From Deltaproteobacteria bacterium (GTDB taxonomy: Bacteria; Myxococcota_A; UBA796; UBA2385), in NCBI GenBank assembly GCA_018401435.1, contig JAGYJW010000006.1, forward strand, positions 168,241-232,240: a stretch of DNA of 64,000 nt. Reading direction: 5' to 3'. This document shows, piece by piece, positions 1-8,328 of this stretch. The notes beneath the pieces were generated by a model. The model had not been told where the DNA came from. It was given only the letters and a program-made list of their open reading frames with translations, and ran no database searches. A program made the translations under genes and the position numbers. Position 1 is the stretch's first letter; each line of letters begins with the position of its first letter.

Positions 1-510
1 GCCCAGACCACCAGGGGGGGGCCCGAGGTGCCCAACATGCCGCCCAGCAGGCCGCTGACCGCGCCAAAGACCGGGCGATGCGCAGGCCGGTCCAGACCCG
101 GGCCGGCCCCCGCCGAAACAGGCCCTGCGCCCCCGCCAGCAGCACCGCCACCCCCAGGATCTGCAACAGGCGATCTCCGGGCAGCACCCGCAGGCCCAGC
201 ACGCCGAGGGGCATGCCCACCGCCGCGCGCCGGCCAGCAGCCGCGCGGCGGGCCAGTCGATGGCCTGCCGGTTGGACAGGCCCAGGGCCAGCCCCAGGAT
301 GACGCTGGTGGCGGCCGCCGCCGGCACCGCGATTCTTGGGCCCCACCAGCGCCGACAGCAGGGGGATGGCCACCAGCCCGTCCCCAAAGCCGAAGGTGGA
401 CCGCACGGTGCTGGCCAGCAGCATCACCGCAAAGATCAGGGCCAGGGTGAGGGGGTCGAGGCCGAACAGCAGGGGCCTCCTCGGCCGGTGGCGGGCCCTA
501 TCTCGCCCGC
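1..510 (-). pseudogene. TauE/SafE-family permease, partial and frameshifted
   Basis: Read on the reverse strand this is a hydrophobic protein, but it needs at least two frame changes. The N-terminal part contains FGFGDGLVAIPLL, and near the window edge another frame reads GGMLGTSGPPLVVW. A glycine-rich segment in each half of a multi-pass protein is typical of the TauE/SafE (sulfite exporter-like) family, which moves small anions across the inner membrane. The 3' part lies outside the window, and no convincing start codon was found because an in-frame stop precedes the first hydrophobic segment. It may be a decayed gene or an intact gene with assembly indels. Family assignment is from motifs only. 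Confidence 0.5.
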
Positions 511-534
511 CGCGCTAGAGCCGGCCGGAGCACC

Positions 535-1233
535 ATGGCCACCACCCGACTCGAACGCCTCGTCTCCACCCAGGCCGGCCTCAGCCGCAGCCAGGCCCGC
601 CTGGTGATCCGCCGGGGCAGGGTGCGCGTGAATGAAGTCATAGAGCGCGATCCCGCGGCGGCGGTGGCCGATGGCGCCGCCCTCTTCCTGGACGATCGGG
701 CCCTGGTCGCCCCCCCCACGCTGGCCCTCTTCCACAAGCCGGTCGGGGTGCAATGCACGGTGGGGGATCCCCAGGGGCGGACCAACCTGGAGGATGTGGC
801 CGCCGAGCTGCTTGCTTTGGGCCTGCACCCGGTGGGGCGCCTGGATGCAGACACGTCGGGCCTGCTGCCCTTTTCGGCCGAGGGGGCCTGGACCCAGCAC
901 CTGCTGCACCCCCGCCATGGGGTGGAGAAGACCTACCGGGCGCGCGTGGAGGGTGCGCCGGGCCCCGACCTGGGCGCGCGGCTGGCGGCTGGGGTTTTGA
1001 CCGCCCTGGGCACCCACAGCGCCCGGCTGGACCGCCTGCAAGGTGATCAGCTCGACCTGACGGTCACCGAAGGCAAGCACCGCATGGTGCGCCGCATGCT
1101 CGCCAATTGCGGCCACCCGGTGATCGACCTGCAGCGCCTGCGCTTTGGGGCCTTGGTGCTGGGCGACCTGCCGGCGGGGGCCTGGCGGGTGGCCAGCGCC
1201 CAAGAGCTCCTGTGGGCGACCGCCTTGCGGTAG
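535..1233 (+). CDS. RsuA/RluB/E/F-family pseudouridine synthase
   Basis: The 232-residue protein has an N-terminal S4 RNA-binding domain (about residues 5-50) followed by the RsuA-type catalytic domain. The signature HPVGRLDADTSGLL places the catalytic aspartate at residue 104. The FHKPVG segment and the C-terminal GKHRMVRRML stretch are also typical of the family. It should isomerise a specific uridine in 16S or 23S rRNA, but which one cannot be told from sequence, so no symbol is given. It starts at an ATG and ends 25 bp before the next gene, so the two may be cotranscribed. Confidence 0.92.
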   Translation: MATTRLERLVSTQAGLSRSQARLVIRRGRVRVNEVIERDPAAAVADGAALFLDDRALVAPPTLALFHKPVGVQCTVGDPQGRTNLEDVAAELLALGLHPVGRLDADTSGLLPFSAEGAWTQHLLHPRHGVEKTYRARVEGAPGPDLGARLAAGVLTALGTHSARLDRLQGDQLDLTVTEGKHRMVRRMLANCGHPVIDLQRLRFGALVLGDLPAGAWRVASAQELLWATALR

Positions 1234-1258
1234 CCTGCGCCCTCGCTTCGAGGCCCCG

Positions 1259-3403
1259 ATGCCCCTGGTGCTCGCCCTGCTCTGCCTGCTCTGCCTGCTG
1301 CCCGGCGCCGCCTGGGCCCAGGAGCCCGTCGAGCTGCGCGTCTGGCATGCCTACCGGGGCGAGGAGCGCCTGGCCTTCGAGGCTGCCCTTGCCCGCTTCG
1401 ACAACGAGCGCCCCGACCTCATCGTGGCCCCGCTCGCCCTGCCCTACGACAGCTTCTTCAACAAGCTCGAAGCCGCCGCCCCGCGGGGCAACGGGCCCGA
1501 CCTCTTCGTCGCCGCCCACGAGCGGGTGGGGGCCTGGGCGCGATCGGGGCTGGTCCAGCCGGTGGGCGCCTTGCCCGATGGGCTGCACCCCCGCACCGTG
1601 GACGCGGTGGCCTTCGAGGGCCAGCGCTGGGGCGTGCCCCTGGCCTACAAGTGCCTGGCCCTCTTCAGCAACCGGGCCCTGGTGCCCGAGCCCCCGCGCA
1701 GCACCACCGCCCTCTTCGCGTTGACGCCCCCGCCAGGCGGCTTCCCCCTGGCCTACCAGTCCACCGAACCCTACTTCCACGCCCCCTGGATGCACGCCTT
1801 TGGGGGCGGGGTTTTTCAGGCCGGGGTGGTGGCCCTGGACCGGCCCGGCAACGCCGAGGCCCTGGACTTCGCCCGCAGCCTGCTGCTGCGCGGCCTGATC
1901 CCCGATGAGCCCACCGGCGCCCTGGTCACCCAGCTCTTCAACGAGGGGCTGGCTGCGACGGTCATCAACGGCCCCTGGTTTATCGGCGAGATCGACCCAT
2001 CTGTTGATTTTGTCGTTTCGCCCTTGCCTTTTGTGGATGAGGCCGGCGCGGCGGCCGCGCCCTTCCTGACGGTGGAGGCGGCCTTTGTCTCGGCCTATGC
2101 GGCCCATCCCGACGCGGCGGCCGACCTCGCGGCCTTCCTGGCGGGCACCGATGTGGCCATCCAGCGGGCCATCGACGGGCGGCAGTCGGTGGCCACCCTG
2201 GCCGCCTATGACGACCCGCGGGTGGGCGCGGATCCCGTCATCGCCGCCTTCCGGGCCCAGCTCGACGCCACCGTGCCCATGCCCAACGAGCCGGCGATGG
2301 CCGCCACCTGGGAGCCCATGGCCCGCAACCTGCGGCGGGTGGTGCGGGGCAGCATCGACGGGGCCGCGGGCGCCCGGCTGGCCGCCCAGGAGCACGCCGT
2401 CGTCAGCCGTCCGCCGCCCGAGGCCGCCAACCCCTGGCCGCTGATCCTCTTGGCCGTTGTGGTGGGCCTGGGCGGTCTGGCCTGGTTCATAAAGGAGGGG
2501 CTGCGGCGAAAAAAGGAGCTGGTGGCCCACCGCTTCGCCTACCTCACGGTGCTTCCGGCGGCCCTGGCCATGGGCCTGCTGGTGATGGTGCCCTTCGTGG
2601 TGGGTGCTGCCGTCAGCCTCTTCACCCACCACGAGGGCCAGTTCACCTTTGTGGGGCTGGCCAACTTCATCGACATCCTCTTTGCCCGCGACTGGCCGGT
2701 CAGCAGCCCGCTGAGCTTCTGGTTCACCTTGGGCGTCACCATCCTGTGGACCCTGGCCAATGTGCTGGCCCATGTCGGCATCGGCGTGGCCCTGGCCATG
2801 CTGCTGCGCGAGCCCTGGCTGCGGCTGAAGGGCGTCTACCGGGTGCTGCTGATCCTGCCCTGGGCGGTGCCCAACTACATCACAGCCCTCATCTGGAAGG
2901 GCATGTTCCACCGGCAGTTCGGGGCCATCAACGGCATGCTCACCTGGCTGGGACTGGAGCCCGTCAGCTGGTTTTCGCAGTTCAGTACCGCCTTTTCGGC
3001 CAACCTCATCACCAACACCTGGCTGGGCTTTCCCTTCATGATGGTGGTGACCCTGGGCGCCTTGCAGGCCATCCCCCGGGACCTCGAACAGGCCGCCGAA
3101 GTGGACGGAGCCACGGGCTGGCAGCGCTTTCGCCACGTGACCCTGCCCCTGCTCAAGCCCGCGCTGCTGCCAGCGGTCGTGCTGGGCAGCGTGTGGACCT
3201 TCAATATGTTCAACATCATCTTCCTGGTGAGCGGCGGCGAGCCCGACGCCTCCACCGAGATCCTCATCAGCGAGGCCTACAAGTGGGCCTTCACGCGGGG
3301 GGCCCGCTACGGCTACGCGTCGGCCTATGCGGTGCTGATCTTCGGCGTGCTGCTGCTCTACAGCCGCACCACCAACTGGCTGATGGGGAGGCAGGTGCTC
3401 TGA
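1259..3403 (+). CDS. ABC sugar transporter: solute-binding protein fused to MalF-type permease
   Basis: A 714-residue fusion. Residues 1-20 are a signal peptide ending AWA. Residues 21 to about 390 resemble an extracellular family 1 solute-binding protein (VELRVWHAYRGEE at the start). A membrane segment follows near residue 390, then a MalF-like permease domain with several membrane helices. The cytoplasmic EAA loop reads EVDGATGWQRFRHVTLPLLKPA near residue 611. In most transporters these are two proteins; here the binding domain is tethered to the channel. The start at 1259 was chosen because it gives the signal peptide, 25 bp after the upstream gene. The probable MalG partner lies at 10395-11258, and no MalK ATPase is in the window. 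The stop codon coincides with an IS insertion site. Substrate unknown; a sugar is likely. Confidence 0.9.
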   Translation: MPLVLALLCLLCLLPGAAWAQEPVELRVWHAYRGEERLAFEAALARFDNERPDLIVAPLALPYDSFFNKLEAAAPRGNGPDLFVAAHERVGAWARSGLVQPVGALPDGLHPRTVDAVAFEGQRWGVPLAYKCLALFSNRALVPEPPRSTTALFALTPPPGGFPLAYQSTEPYFHAPWMHAFGGGVFQAGVVALDRPGNAEALDFARSLLLRGLIPDEPTGALVTQLFNEGLAATVINGPWFIGEIDPSVDFVVSPLPFVDEAGAAAAPFLTVEAAFVSAYAAHPDAAADLAAFLAGTDVAIQRAIDGRQSVATLAAYDDPRVGADPVIAAFRAQLDATVPMPNEPAMAATWEPMARNLRRVVRGSIDGAAGARLAAQEHAVVSRPPPEAANPWPLILLAVVVGLGGLAWFIKEGLRRKKELVAHRFAYLTVLPAALAMGLLVMVPFVVGAAVSLFTHHEGQFTFVGLANFIDILFARDWPVSSPLSFWFTLGVTILWTLANVLAHVGIGVALAMLLREPWLRLKGVYRVLLILPWAVPNYITALIWKGMFHRQFGAINGMLTWLGLEPVSWFSQFSTAFSANLITNTWLGFPFMMVVTLGALQAIPRDLEQAAEVDGATGWQRFRHVTLPLLKPALLPAVVLGSVWTFNMFNIIFLVSGGEPDASTEILISEAYKWAFTRGARYGYASAYAVLIFGVLLLYSRTTNWLMGRQVL

Positions 3404-4940
3404 CTCGTGTTTCGGAGTCTTCGACTCTCCATCACGCAGCGCATCGTGACGAGGATGCCGTGGGCGGGGGTGCTCTGTCTTCCGCAAGCGGTGACCCTCC
3501 GGATTTGTTGCCGAAGTGCACCAGCACGATTGATCAACAAATGCCGATGCGGCTGCCGCTCGCCTGGCCGTCGCGAGGACCTCCTGGAAAGAGGGGCTTC
3601 GGCGCTGGCGGTACCAGGGGGCGCAGCGGGGCCCAGTCGAGGCGGACCCGTGGCCAACCCTGTCGTACCAGAGGACGGTGATGGAGAAGAGGAGGCCCCC
3701 CAGGGGCGGTGCGCTCGACTGCGGCCCTCTTCCGGTTCCTGGGGGTCGGCGAAGCCGAGGTGCTGCTGAGGTCGCGGAAGGTGACCTCGATGGGCCACCG
3801 GAGAGCGTAGGCCTGCAGGATCTCCTCAGGGCTCATGGTGGCGTCGCTGGAGAAGTAGACTCGACAGGCGATTTCGCCCGTCGTCACGCGGACAATGACT
3901 ACCCGGGCGGCAAGGCGTGGCAGACGCGGTACCATTGCGCGACGACCGTCTTGTACTCTACGATTTGGTCGCGGCCGTAGATGCGGACCGTCGCAGGCTT
4001 CCACGGATGCCCTCGTCCTGAGACCATCTGGGCGGGCGTGGGAGGCGCGGCCCCCGGAGACGGGGCGACCTCGGCCCGTCGCAGGCGCCGGATCCGGCAG
4101 CGTCGTAAGGGCTGCGTCGTGCCGCATTGCACCGACCAGTACCGAGTTGCAGGGCAGGTTCTGCCCGACTTCGGCGCAGCAGTAGGCGCTGTCGCCGAGC
4201 ACCTGATCCGTCGCGCTCCGACCCAGGAGGCGACAAGTTGGACCAACTCGCGGGCCAGTTCGGTCTTCTTGAGGCGGGCCACGCCGTCGGCCTTAGCCGT
4301 CTTCTTGCTCCGGTACAGCCGGAAGGCACCGGAGTGCCCACGGCGGTGGCTGAACGAAGGCTGCACGACCGCAGGACCACCCAGACGTGGCCGAAGCAGA
4401 ACACCTTGGTGCCGCGGGACGAACGCACCGCGTCGATGTGGTTGCCGATGCCCCACACCCGCGGCCCTTTCTTCGGCGCCAACGTATCGTCGAGAGAGAC
4501 GACCACCAGCTCGCCCTCCGCTACGAAGTGCGCCAGGATCTGCTGCAGCACGGGCGGCGAGTTCATCGGCAGACCACCGCGCCGTCGAGAAGAAGCGGTG
4601 CCACGCCGCATGGTGCCCTCGCCCAGCTGGCCCGAAGCCACGATGGCGCCCGTGACCGTTCGCCGCCCCTGGGTCGGGAGCCAGCCTAGCCACAGCTGCC
4701 GGCACTTCTCGAAGGACGGACGGGTAAAGCTGGGCGGAACACCTCGATCAGGGCGATCAGACCGGCTACCGCAGATGCACAGCGCACGGGCGCCTCCGGG
4801 GTGGGTTGACTTTGCAATCCCCCTCATCACGGATCCGCCCGTCGCTGTCTACCTTTCCACTGGCTTGGGCGCTACCTCTTTCGCCCGGCCGACCGCAGCG
4901 CTCTCATCCCAAGGCTTTGCTGGAGAGTGCGAAACACGAG
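3404..4940 (-). mobile_element. IS element (IS4/IS701-like) with terminal inverted repeats
   Basis: The left end CTCGTGTTTCG (3404-3414) is perfectly mirrored by CGAAACACGAG at 4930-4940. An ACTCTCCA block is also shared just inside both ends, offset by a few bases. TCTGA flanks the element on both sides (3399-3403 and 4941-4945), consistent with a 5-bp target duplication. The insertion lies exactly at the stop codon of the SBP-permease fusion, and the duplication regenerates the TGA, so that protein is not truncated. The internal transposase is on the minus strand and is frameshifted. Family placement rests on the transposase motifs; IS701 elements usually make 4-bp duplications, so the subfamily is uncertain. 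Confidence 0.75.
3534..4830 (-). pseudogene. IS4/IS701-like DDE transposase, multiply frameshifted
   Basis: Pieces of one transposase are read in at least three frames of the minus strand. The first piece contains VVSLDDTLAPKKGPRVWGIG, with the first catalytic aspartate. A second contains RSKKTAKADGVARLKKTELA. A third has LGDSAYCC, with the second aspartate, and the last reads YALRWPIEVTFRDL. The spacing Y-x2-R-x3-E in that last motif matches the YREK signature of IS4-related transposases and supplies the catalytic glutamate. As read, no complete enzyme can be made. Either the element is dead or the sequence contains indels, as seen in many neighbouring genes. Confidence 0.8.
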
Positions 4941-4953
4941 TCTGAGAGGGTGG
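4941..4953. repeat. Left copy of direct repeat (att-like), split by the IS
   Basis: TCTGAGAGGGTGG follows the right end of the IS. If the IS and one TCTGA duplication are removed, the end of the permease gene reads GGCAGGTGC plus this sequence. The result is identical over 22 bp to 5993-6014. The two copies therefore bracket about 1 kb of DNA that includes the lipoprotein gene at 5268-5741. Confidence 0.6.
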
Positions 4954-5267
4954 CGGTGGGGGCTCCGCTCCTGCCTGGCCGAGGAGGGTGGGCGCGACGG
5001 CATCATGGGGGACGCGCCGTACCCCGCGCAGACGACGTCCTGACGCTGAGCCATTGCTGGCTGAGGGGCTTTCTCTTGGACAGAAAACCTTGGGATGTCA
5101 CCCAAAGCCGTGCGATGCCCCGTGGCACATACGCCGTCAAAACGGCGTGTTATATCCGTCAGGCCCACGCCGGCAAACCTCCAGTTGCACGGTGGCCTGC
5201 ACCCGCACACGGTCCTTCGCGTCGCCTACGTCCACCGCTGCCTCCCACTGGCGATCGTTGAGCTCCC
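4954..5267. other. Stretch without a recognisable gene
   Basis: No convincing coding sequence was found in this 314-bp stretch. It contains one short perfect hairpin, ACGCCGT-CAAA-ACGGCGT at 5131-5148. This lies about 120 bp downstream of the minus-strand lipoprotein gene but lacks a clear T-run, so it is only a weak terminator candidate. Base composition becomes visibly more AT-rich from about 5100 onward. Confidence 0.4.
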
Positions 5268-5741
5268 TCACCTCGATGCGACCGTATCATACTTATCCTG
5301 TTCGATGCGGCTGCGGCCAACCCCCTCAGGGTCAGTCTCATAATGCTTGCAGTCGATAAATTGCCCGACGAATGGTAGGTCGAATGGAGGAGGCGGCAGA
5401 TCCGGTAGACCGCTGAATGTGCTGAGCAGGTTGTACTGCATTCGGTCGTTAGCGACGAATGCGCATCGAGTGTTGCGGTCAGATGGCGCAACGGTCCCCC
5501 TGTCGCCGCAAAGAGTTTGACTGGGAATCTGCATTGCTATGCCGTCGACATGGTGCTCGTAATCCGTATAGATCACCAACGCTGAATCGACTGCGTTCAC
5601 CATCTTCCGATCATTGACGACCATGCACCCACGCGGGTTGTCGCAGTCCAGCCACGGCACGCCACCACACCCGCCCACTGCGGCAAGGCCGACCAAGGAC
5701 GCAACAGCAAACCGAGTCGAAAACTCACGGATACGCAGCAT
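5268..5741 (-). CDS. Putative lipoprotein of unknown function, atypical composition
   Basis: From the ATG at 5741 the product is 157 residues. It begins MLRIREFSTRFAVASLVG and leads into AAVGGCG, a plausible lipoprotein signal and lipobox. The mature part has several cysteines (DCDNPRGCM, TLCGDRG, NTRCAF, FIDCKH), which may form disulfides in the periplasm. A longer upstream start exists but would bury the signal sequence. No family was recognised. The gene and its flanks are noticeably less GC-rich than the surroundings and lie between two copies of a 22-bp repeat beside an IS, which suggests acquisition by transfer. Confidence 0.55.
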   Translation of the reverse strand: MLRIREFSTRFAVASLVGLAAVGGCGGVPWLDCDNPRGCMVVNDRKMVNAVDSALVIYTDYEHHVDGIAMQIPSQTLCGDRGTVAPSDRNTRCAFVANDRMQYNLLSTFSGLPDLPPPPFDLPFVGQFIDCKHYETDPEGVGRSRIEQDKYDTVASR

Positions 5742-5797
5742 CCAGATCTCCCACGGTATCGTTGATGTTGCTCGCGATCTCTCGCGAGACGACGGCG

Positions 5798-6382
5798 TCA
5801 TGAACATACTGCCACGCCGCGTGTGGCTTCGCCCGCGCTCCAGCGGATTTGCTGGGGTCGGAACCACCGACGACGAAGCGGATGGGCGAGAGCACCGGTC
5901 GCATGGATGACCTCATCTTGGACAGGCCGAGCGACCCGGTGGCTGGCTCGGCCTGGGGCCCGAGCGCCGCAGCACCCGCTGGGGGACGGGGCGGCAGGTG
6001 CTCTGAGAGGGTGGAGCTTCCAAGGGTGTTTCACGGGTTTCACATTTTCAGCTGACACATACTTGACACAGGCGCTCTGGGGCCTATGGGGAGAGTGGGT
6101 GGTGCTCCGAAAGACAGCCCGCCCGGCCCCGGCTTCTGCTTCGGGCCGGTCGGCTGGGGTGCTGCCCGTGGTCTCCTTCACCCCCGCCATTCGGAGAACG
6201 GCCATGCCGAATAGCACCCCCCCTCCCTCGCGCAGCAGCGTGTCTGAACACCGCCGCAGCACCGCCCGCAGCACCGTCCGCAACCGGGACGCCGAAGCCC
6301 GAGAGGGCCGGTCCACCCTGGTCAGCACCCACGGCCGGATGGAGTCCCACCAGACCTGGTATGCGGTGGAGCGGCCCAGCAT
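5798..6382 (-). CDS. Doubtful ORF, possible gene remnant
   Basis: From an ATG at 6382 (or GTG at 6385), 32 bp after the stop of the upstream gene, an ORF of 194 codons begins MLGRSTAYQVWWDSIRPW. The first 70 or so codons have the G/C-ending third positions typical of this genome and look coding. The rest has lost that bias and runs through the 5993-6014 repeat, so the 3' part is probably not original. No family was recognised. It may be the 5' remnant of a gene cut by the insertion that created the repeat. Confidence 0.3.
   Translation of the reverse strand: MLGRSTAYQVWWDSIRPWVLTRVDRPSRASASRLRTVLRAVLRRCSDTLLREGGGVLFGMAVLRMAGVKETTGSTPADRPEAEAGAGRAVFRSTTHSPHRPQSACVKYVSAENVKPVKHPWKLHPLRAPAAPSPSGCCGARAPGRASHRVARPVQDEVIHATGALAHPLRRRWFRPQQIRWSAGEATRGVAVCS
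5993..6014. repeat. Right copy of 22-bp direct repeat (att-like)
   Basis: GGCAGGTGCTCTGAGAGGGT plus GG repeats the last codons, stop and immediate downstream sequence of the SBP-permease fusion gene as it would read without the IS. With flanking bases the match is about 27 positions with one difference (GGGGAGGC at the gene, GGGGCGGC here). Duplication of a gene's 3' end is the usual footprint of site-specific integration, but no integrase is visible. Confidence 0.55.
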
Positions 6383-6413
6383 CACGCTGCCGCCCGAGCC
6401 CGTCTGATCGCCC

Positions 6414-7745
6414 TCAGCCCGCGCTGGGGGCCTCGCCCCGGCGGATGGCCAGCAGGCGGTTGAGCAGGTCGAACCAGATCGGGGCGCCGCCCGCCAGGAA
6501 GAGGGCGAAGAGCAGGCTGCCCAGCAGCCGCAGGCCGAAGTTCTCGCTGCGCTGCACCCCGGCAAAGCCCAGGGCGGGCGCCTGGGCCTCCCGAAGCTCG
6601 GCCGCCCCCAGCCGGGCCAGCCGGGCGCCTTGGGACAGGGTGGCGTGATCCAGCAGGGCGAGGCGCTGCAAAGGCAGGCCCTGCAGGGCGGACAGGGCCT
6701 CGTCGGGACCCGGCGCATGCCGCCAGTCCAGGCCCAGAGCCTCGATGCCCGCCCGAACCTGAAGCCGGGCGTCGGGGTCGGGGTCCGCGCCCCCGAGGGC
6801 CGCAAGCACCTGCGCCTCCAGGGTGGGCATCGCGGGATCGCCGGCCTCATCCCCGTCTTGGAGGGCCACGCTGCGCAGCACCTCGCGGGTTGCCCGGGCC
6901 AGGGCGGGGGCGCCCGGCGGGCTGACGAAGATCGCCCCCCGGGCGTCCAGCAAGGCGGCCAGGGTGACGGACGGCTCGTCCGGCGCGGCCTCGGCCAGGG
7001 CCAGCAGGGCCGCCACCGCCTCTTCGCAATCGGGGGTGCGGGGCTCGGGCTGGCAGCGGGTCAGGCCCCGGCGAAGCTGGTGGCCAAAGGACGTGAGAAA
7101 GGGGTCTGGGGGCTCATTGTAGTCCATGGGGGCGGGCGCGTTGGGGTCGGCGATCAGGGCGCTGACCCGGGCCGGCGACCGCGACAGGCTCTGGCCCAGG
7201 CCAATGGCGTCGATGCCCAGCCCCCAGGTGAAGAGCAGGCCCACCAAGAAGCCCAGGACGACCATGCCGCGGGCAAAGCCGTCGGTCGCCCCCGCCTCGA
7301 AGGCCCCCCACCAGGGCGGGGCCGCGTCGGGCTGCTCGCCGGGGCGGACCCGGGCGATCCAGGCCGCCGTGGCGGCGCCATCCACGGCCTCCAGGCCGCG
7401 CTCGCCGCTGGGGTTGATGGCGGGGTCGCCAAAGAAGGCCTCAATCAGCTGGCCGGCGGTGCTGGAGGAGAGGTCCGGGGCAGGAGGGTCGCCGACGCCG
7501 GGTCGGGTGGCGCCCAGGCCCCAGCGGCGCCAGAAGTCCTTCCAATGCTCCATTCCCGCGGGCTTGCGACCCACCAGCCCCAGGCCCGTGAAGAGGCGCC
7601 CCAGGCAGCGCCGCAGCCAGCGGTGGCGCAGGCGGCAGACCCGGTCGAGCACCTGCAGCACCGCCGAGACCAGGCTGGACAGGGCGACCAGCACCACCAG
7701 GTAGGCGATCACGACGTCGAAGAGGGCAGGGTCAGCGGCCGACAA
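6414..7745 (-). CDS. Membrane protein of unknown function, third gene of alkB operon
   Basis: The 443-residue protein has an N-terminal membrane segment (VVIAYLVVLVALSSLVSAVL), a second near the middle (GMVVLGFLVGLLFTWGLG) and a third near the C-terminus (LGSLLFALFLAGG). The last is followed directly by APIWFDLLNRLLAIR. I recall a similar FWFDLLNKL ending from uncharacterised bacterial membrane proteins, but cannot name the family. The start is a TTG at 7745 with GGAG seven bases upstream. It overlaps the end of the tetR gene by 14 bp, so translation is probably coupled and control shared with alkB and tetR. The large loop between helices 2 and 3 is hydrophilic. Confidence 0.75.
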   Translation of the reverse strand: MSAADPALFDVVIAYLVVLVALSSLVSAVLQVLDRVCRLRHRWLRRCLGRLFTGLGLVGRKPAGMEHWKDFWRRWGLGATRPGVGDPPAPDLSSSTAGQLIEAFFGDPAINPSGERGLEAVDGAATAAWIARVRPGEQPDAAPPWWGAFEAGATDGFARGMVVLGFLVGLLFTWGLGIDAIGLGQSLSRSPARVSALIADPNAPAPMDYNEPPDPFLTSFGHQLRRGLTRCQPEPRTPDCEEAVAALLALAEAAPDEPSVTLAALLDARGAIFVSPPGAPALARATREVLRSVALQDGDEAGDPAMPTLEAQVLAALGGADPDPDARLQVRAGIEALGLDWRHAPGPDEALSALQGLPLQRLALLDHATLSQGARLARLGAAELREAQAPALGFAGVQRSENFGLRLLGSLLFALFLAGGAPIWFDLLNRLLAIRRGEAPSAG

Positions 7746-8283
7746 GGGCGAGCTCCACCAGCTTGACCTGGGCCCGGACGTCCACCCGCTCGGGGTCCAG
7801 GGTGTGCTGCGTGAGGATACCGAGGATGAAGCTCATGATGGCCGAGATCACCTGGGGATCCTCCAGATCGAGCTGCTGGGCGATGGCCCCGCGGTAGTCG
7901 TCCAGGGTCTCGCGCAGCAGGGCCCGGCCCGCCGCGTCGGGCACCTCGCGGTGGAATTCCAGGGCGATGCGCAAGGCGTGGCTCATGGACGCCGCGTGCT
8001 GCACCACGAAGTCCTGAAGCAGCTCCAGGCGCCGGGCCAGGGGCAGGCCGGGTGGCGCAAATTCCGCCAGGGCGCGGATATCCTGGGTGCGGATCCACTG
8101 GAACATCTGGGCGAAGAGCTCGGGCTTGCCGGCAAAGTAGTGGTAGAGGGTGCCGGTGGACACCCCCAGCTCCTTGCCGATGCGGCGCATGGTGAGCCCG
8201 GCATAGCCCTCGCGGGCGAAGAGCTCGAAGCAGCGCGCAAGCAGCTCTTCGCGGCGTTGGTCGTGATCTACGAGCCGGGGCAC
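7732..8283 (-). CDS. TetR/AcrR-family transcriptional regulator
   Basis: A 183-residue repressor with the N-terminal TetR helix-turn-helix: RREELLARCFELFAREGYAG followed by TMRRIGKELGVSTGTLYHYF. The C-terminal ligand-binding domain is all-helical and its ligand cannot be read from sequence. The GTG start at 8283 is preceded by GGAGG four bases upstream. It lies directly downstream of alkB on the same strand, and a strong palindrome overlaps the alkB promoter at 9414-9435. It probably represses its own operon and responds to an alkane- or fatty-acid-type ligand; that ligand is inference. Confidence 0.9.
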   Translation of the reverse strand: MPRLVDHDQRREELLARCFELFAREGYAGLTMRRIGKELGVSTGTLYHYFAGKPELFAQMFQWIRTQDIRALAEFAPPGLPLARRLELLQDFVVQHAASMSHALRIALEFHREVPDAAGRALLRETLDDYRGAIAQQLDLEDPQVISAIMSFILGILTQHTLDPERVDVRAQVKLVELALVGR

Positions 8284-8328
8284 CGCACCTCCAGCCTCCG
8301 GGCCTAACGCCCGGGGCGCGCGGCCGCC

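Noticed and set aside
3404..4940. IS insertion truncating the permease fusion
   Set aside because: The 5-bp target duplication TCTGA restores the original TGA, and the sequence repeated at 5993-6014 shows the same stop.
5131..5148. Terminator of the lipoprotein gene
   Set aside because: Perfect 7-bp hairpin, but it has no T-run on either strand and is 120 bp from the stop.
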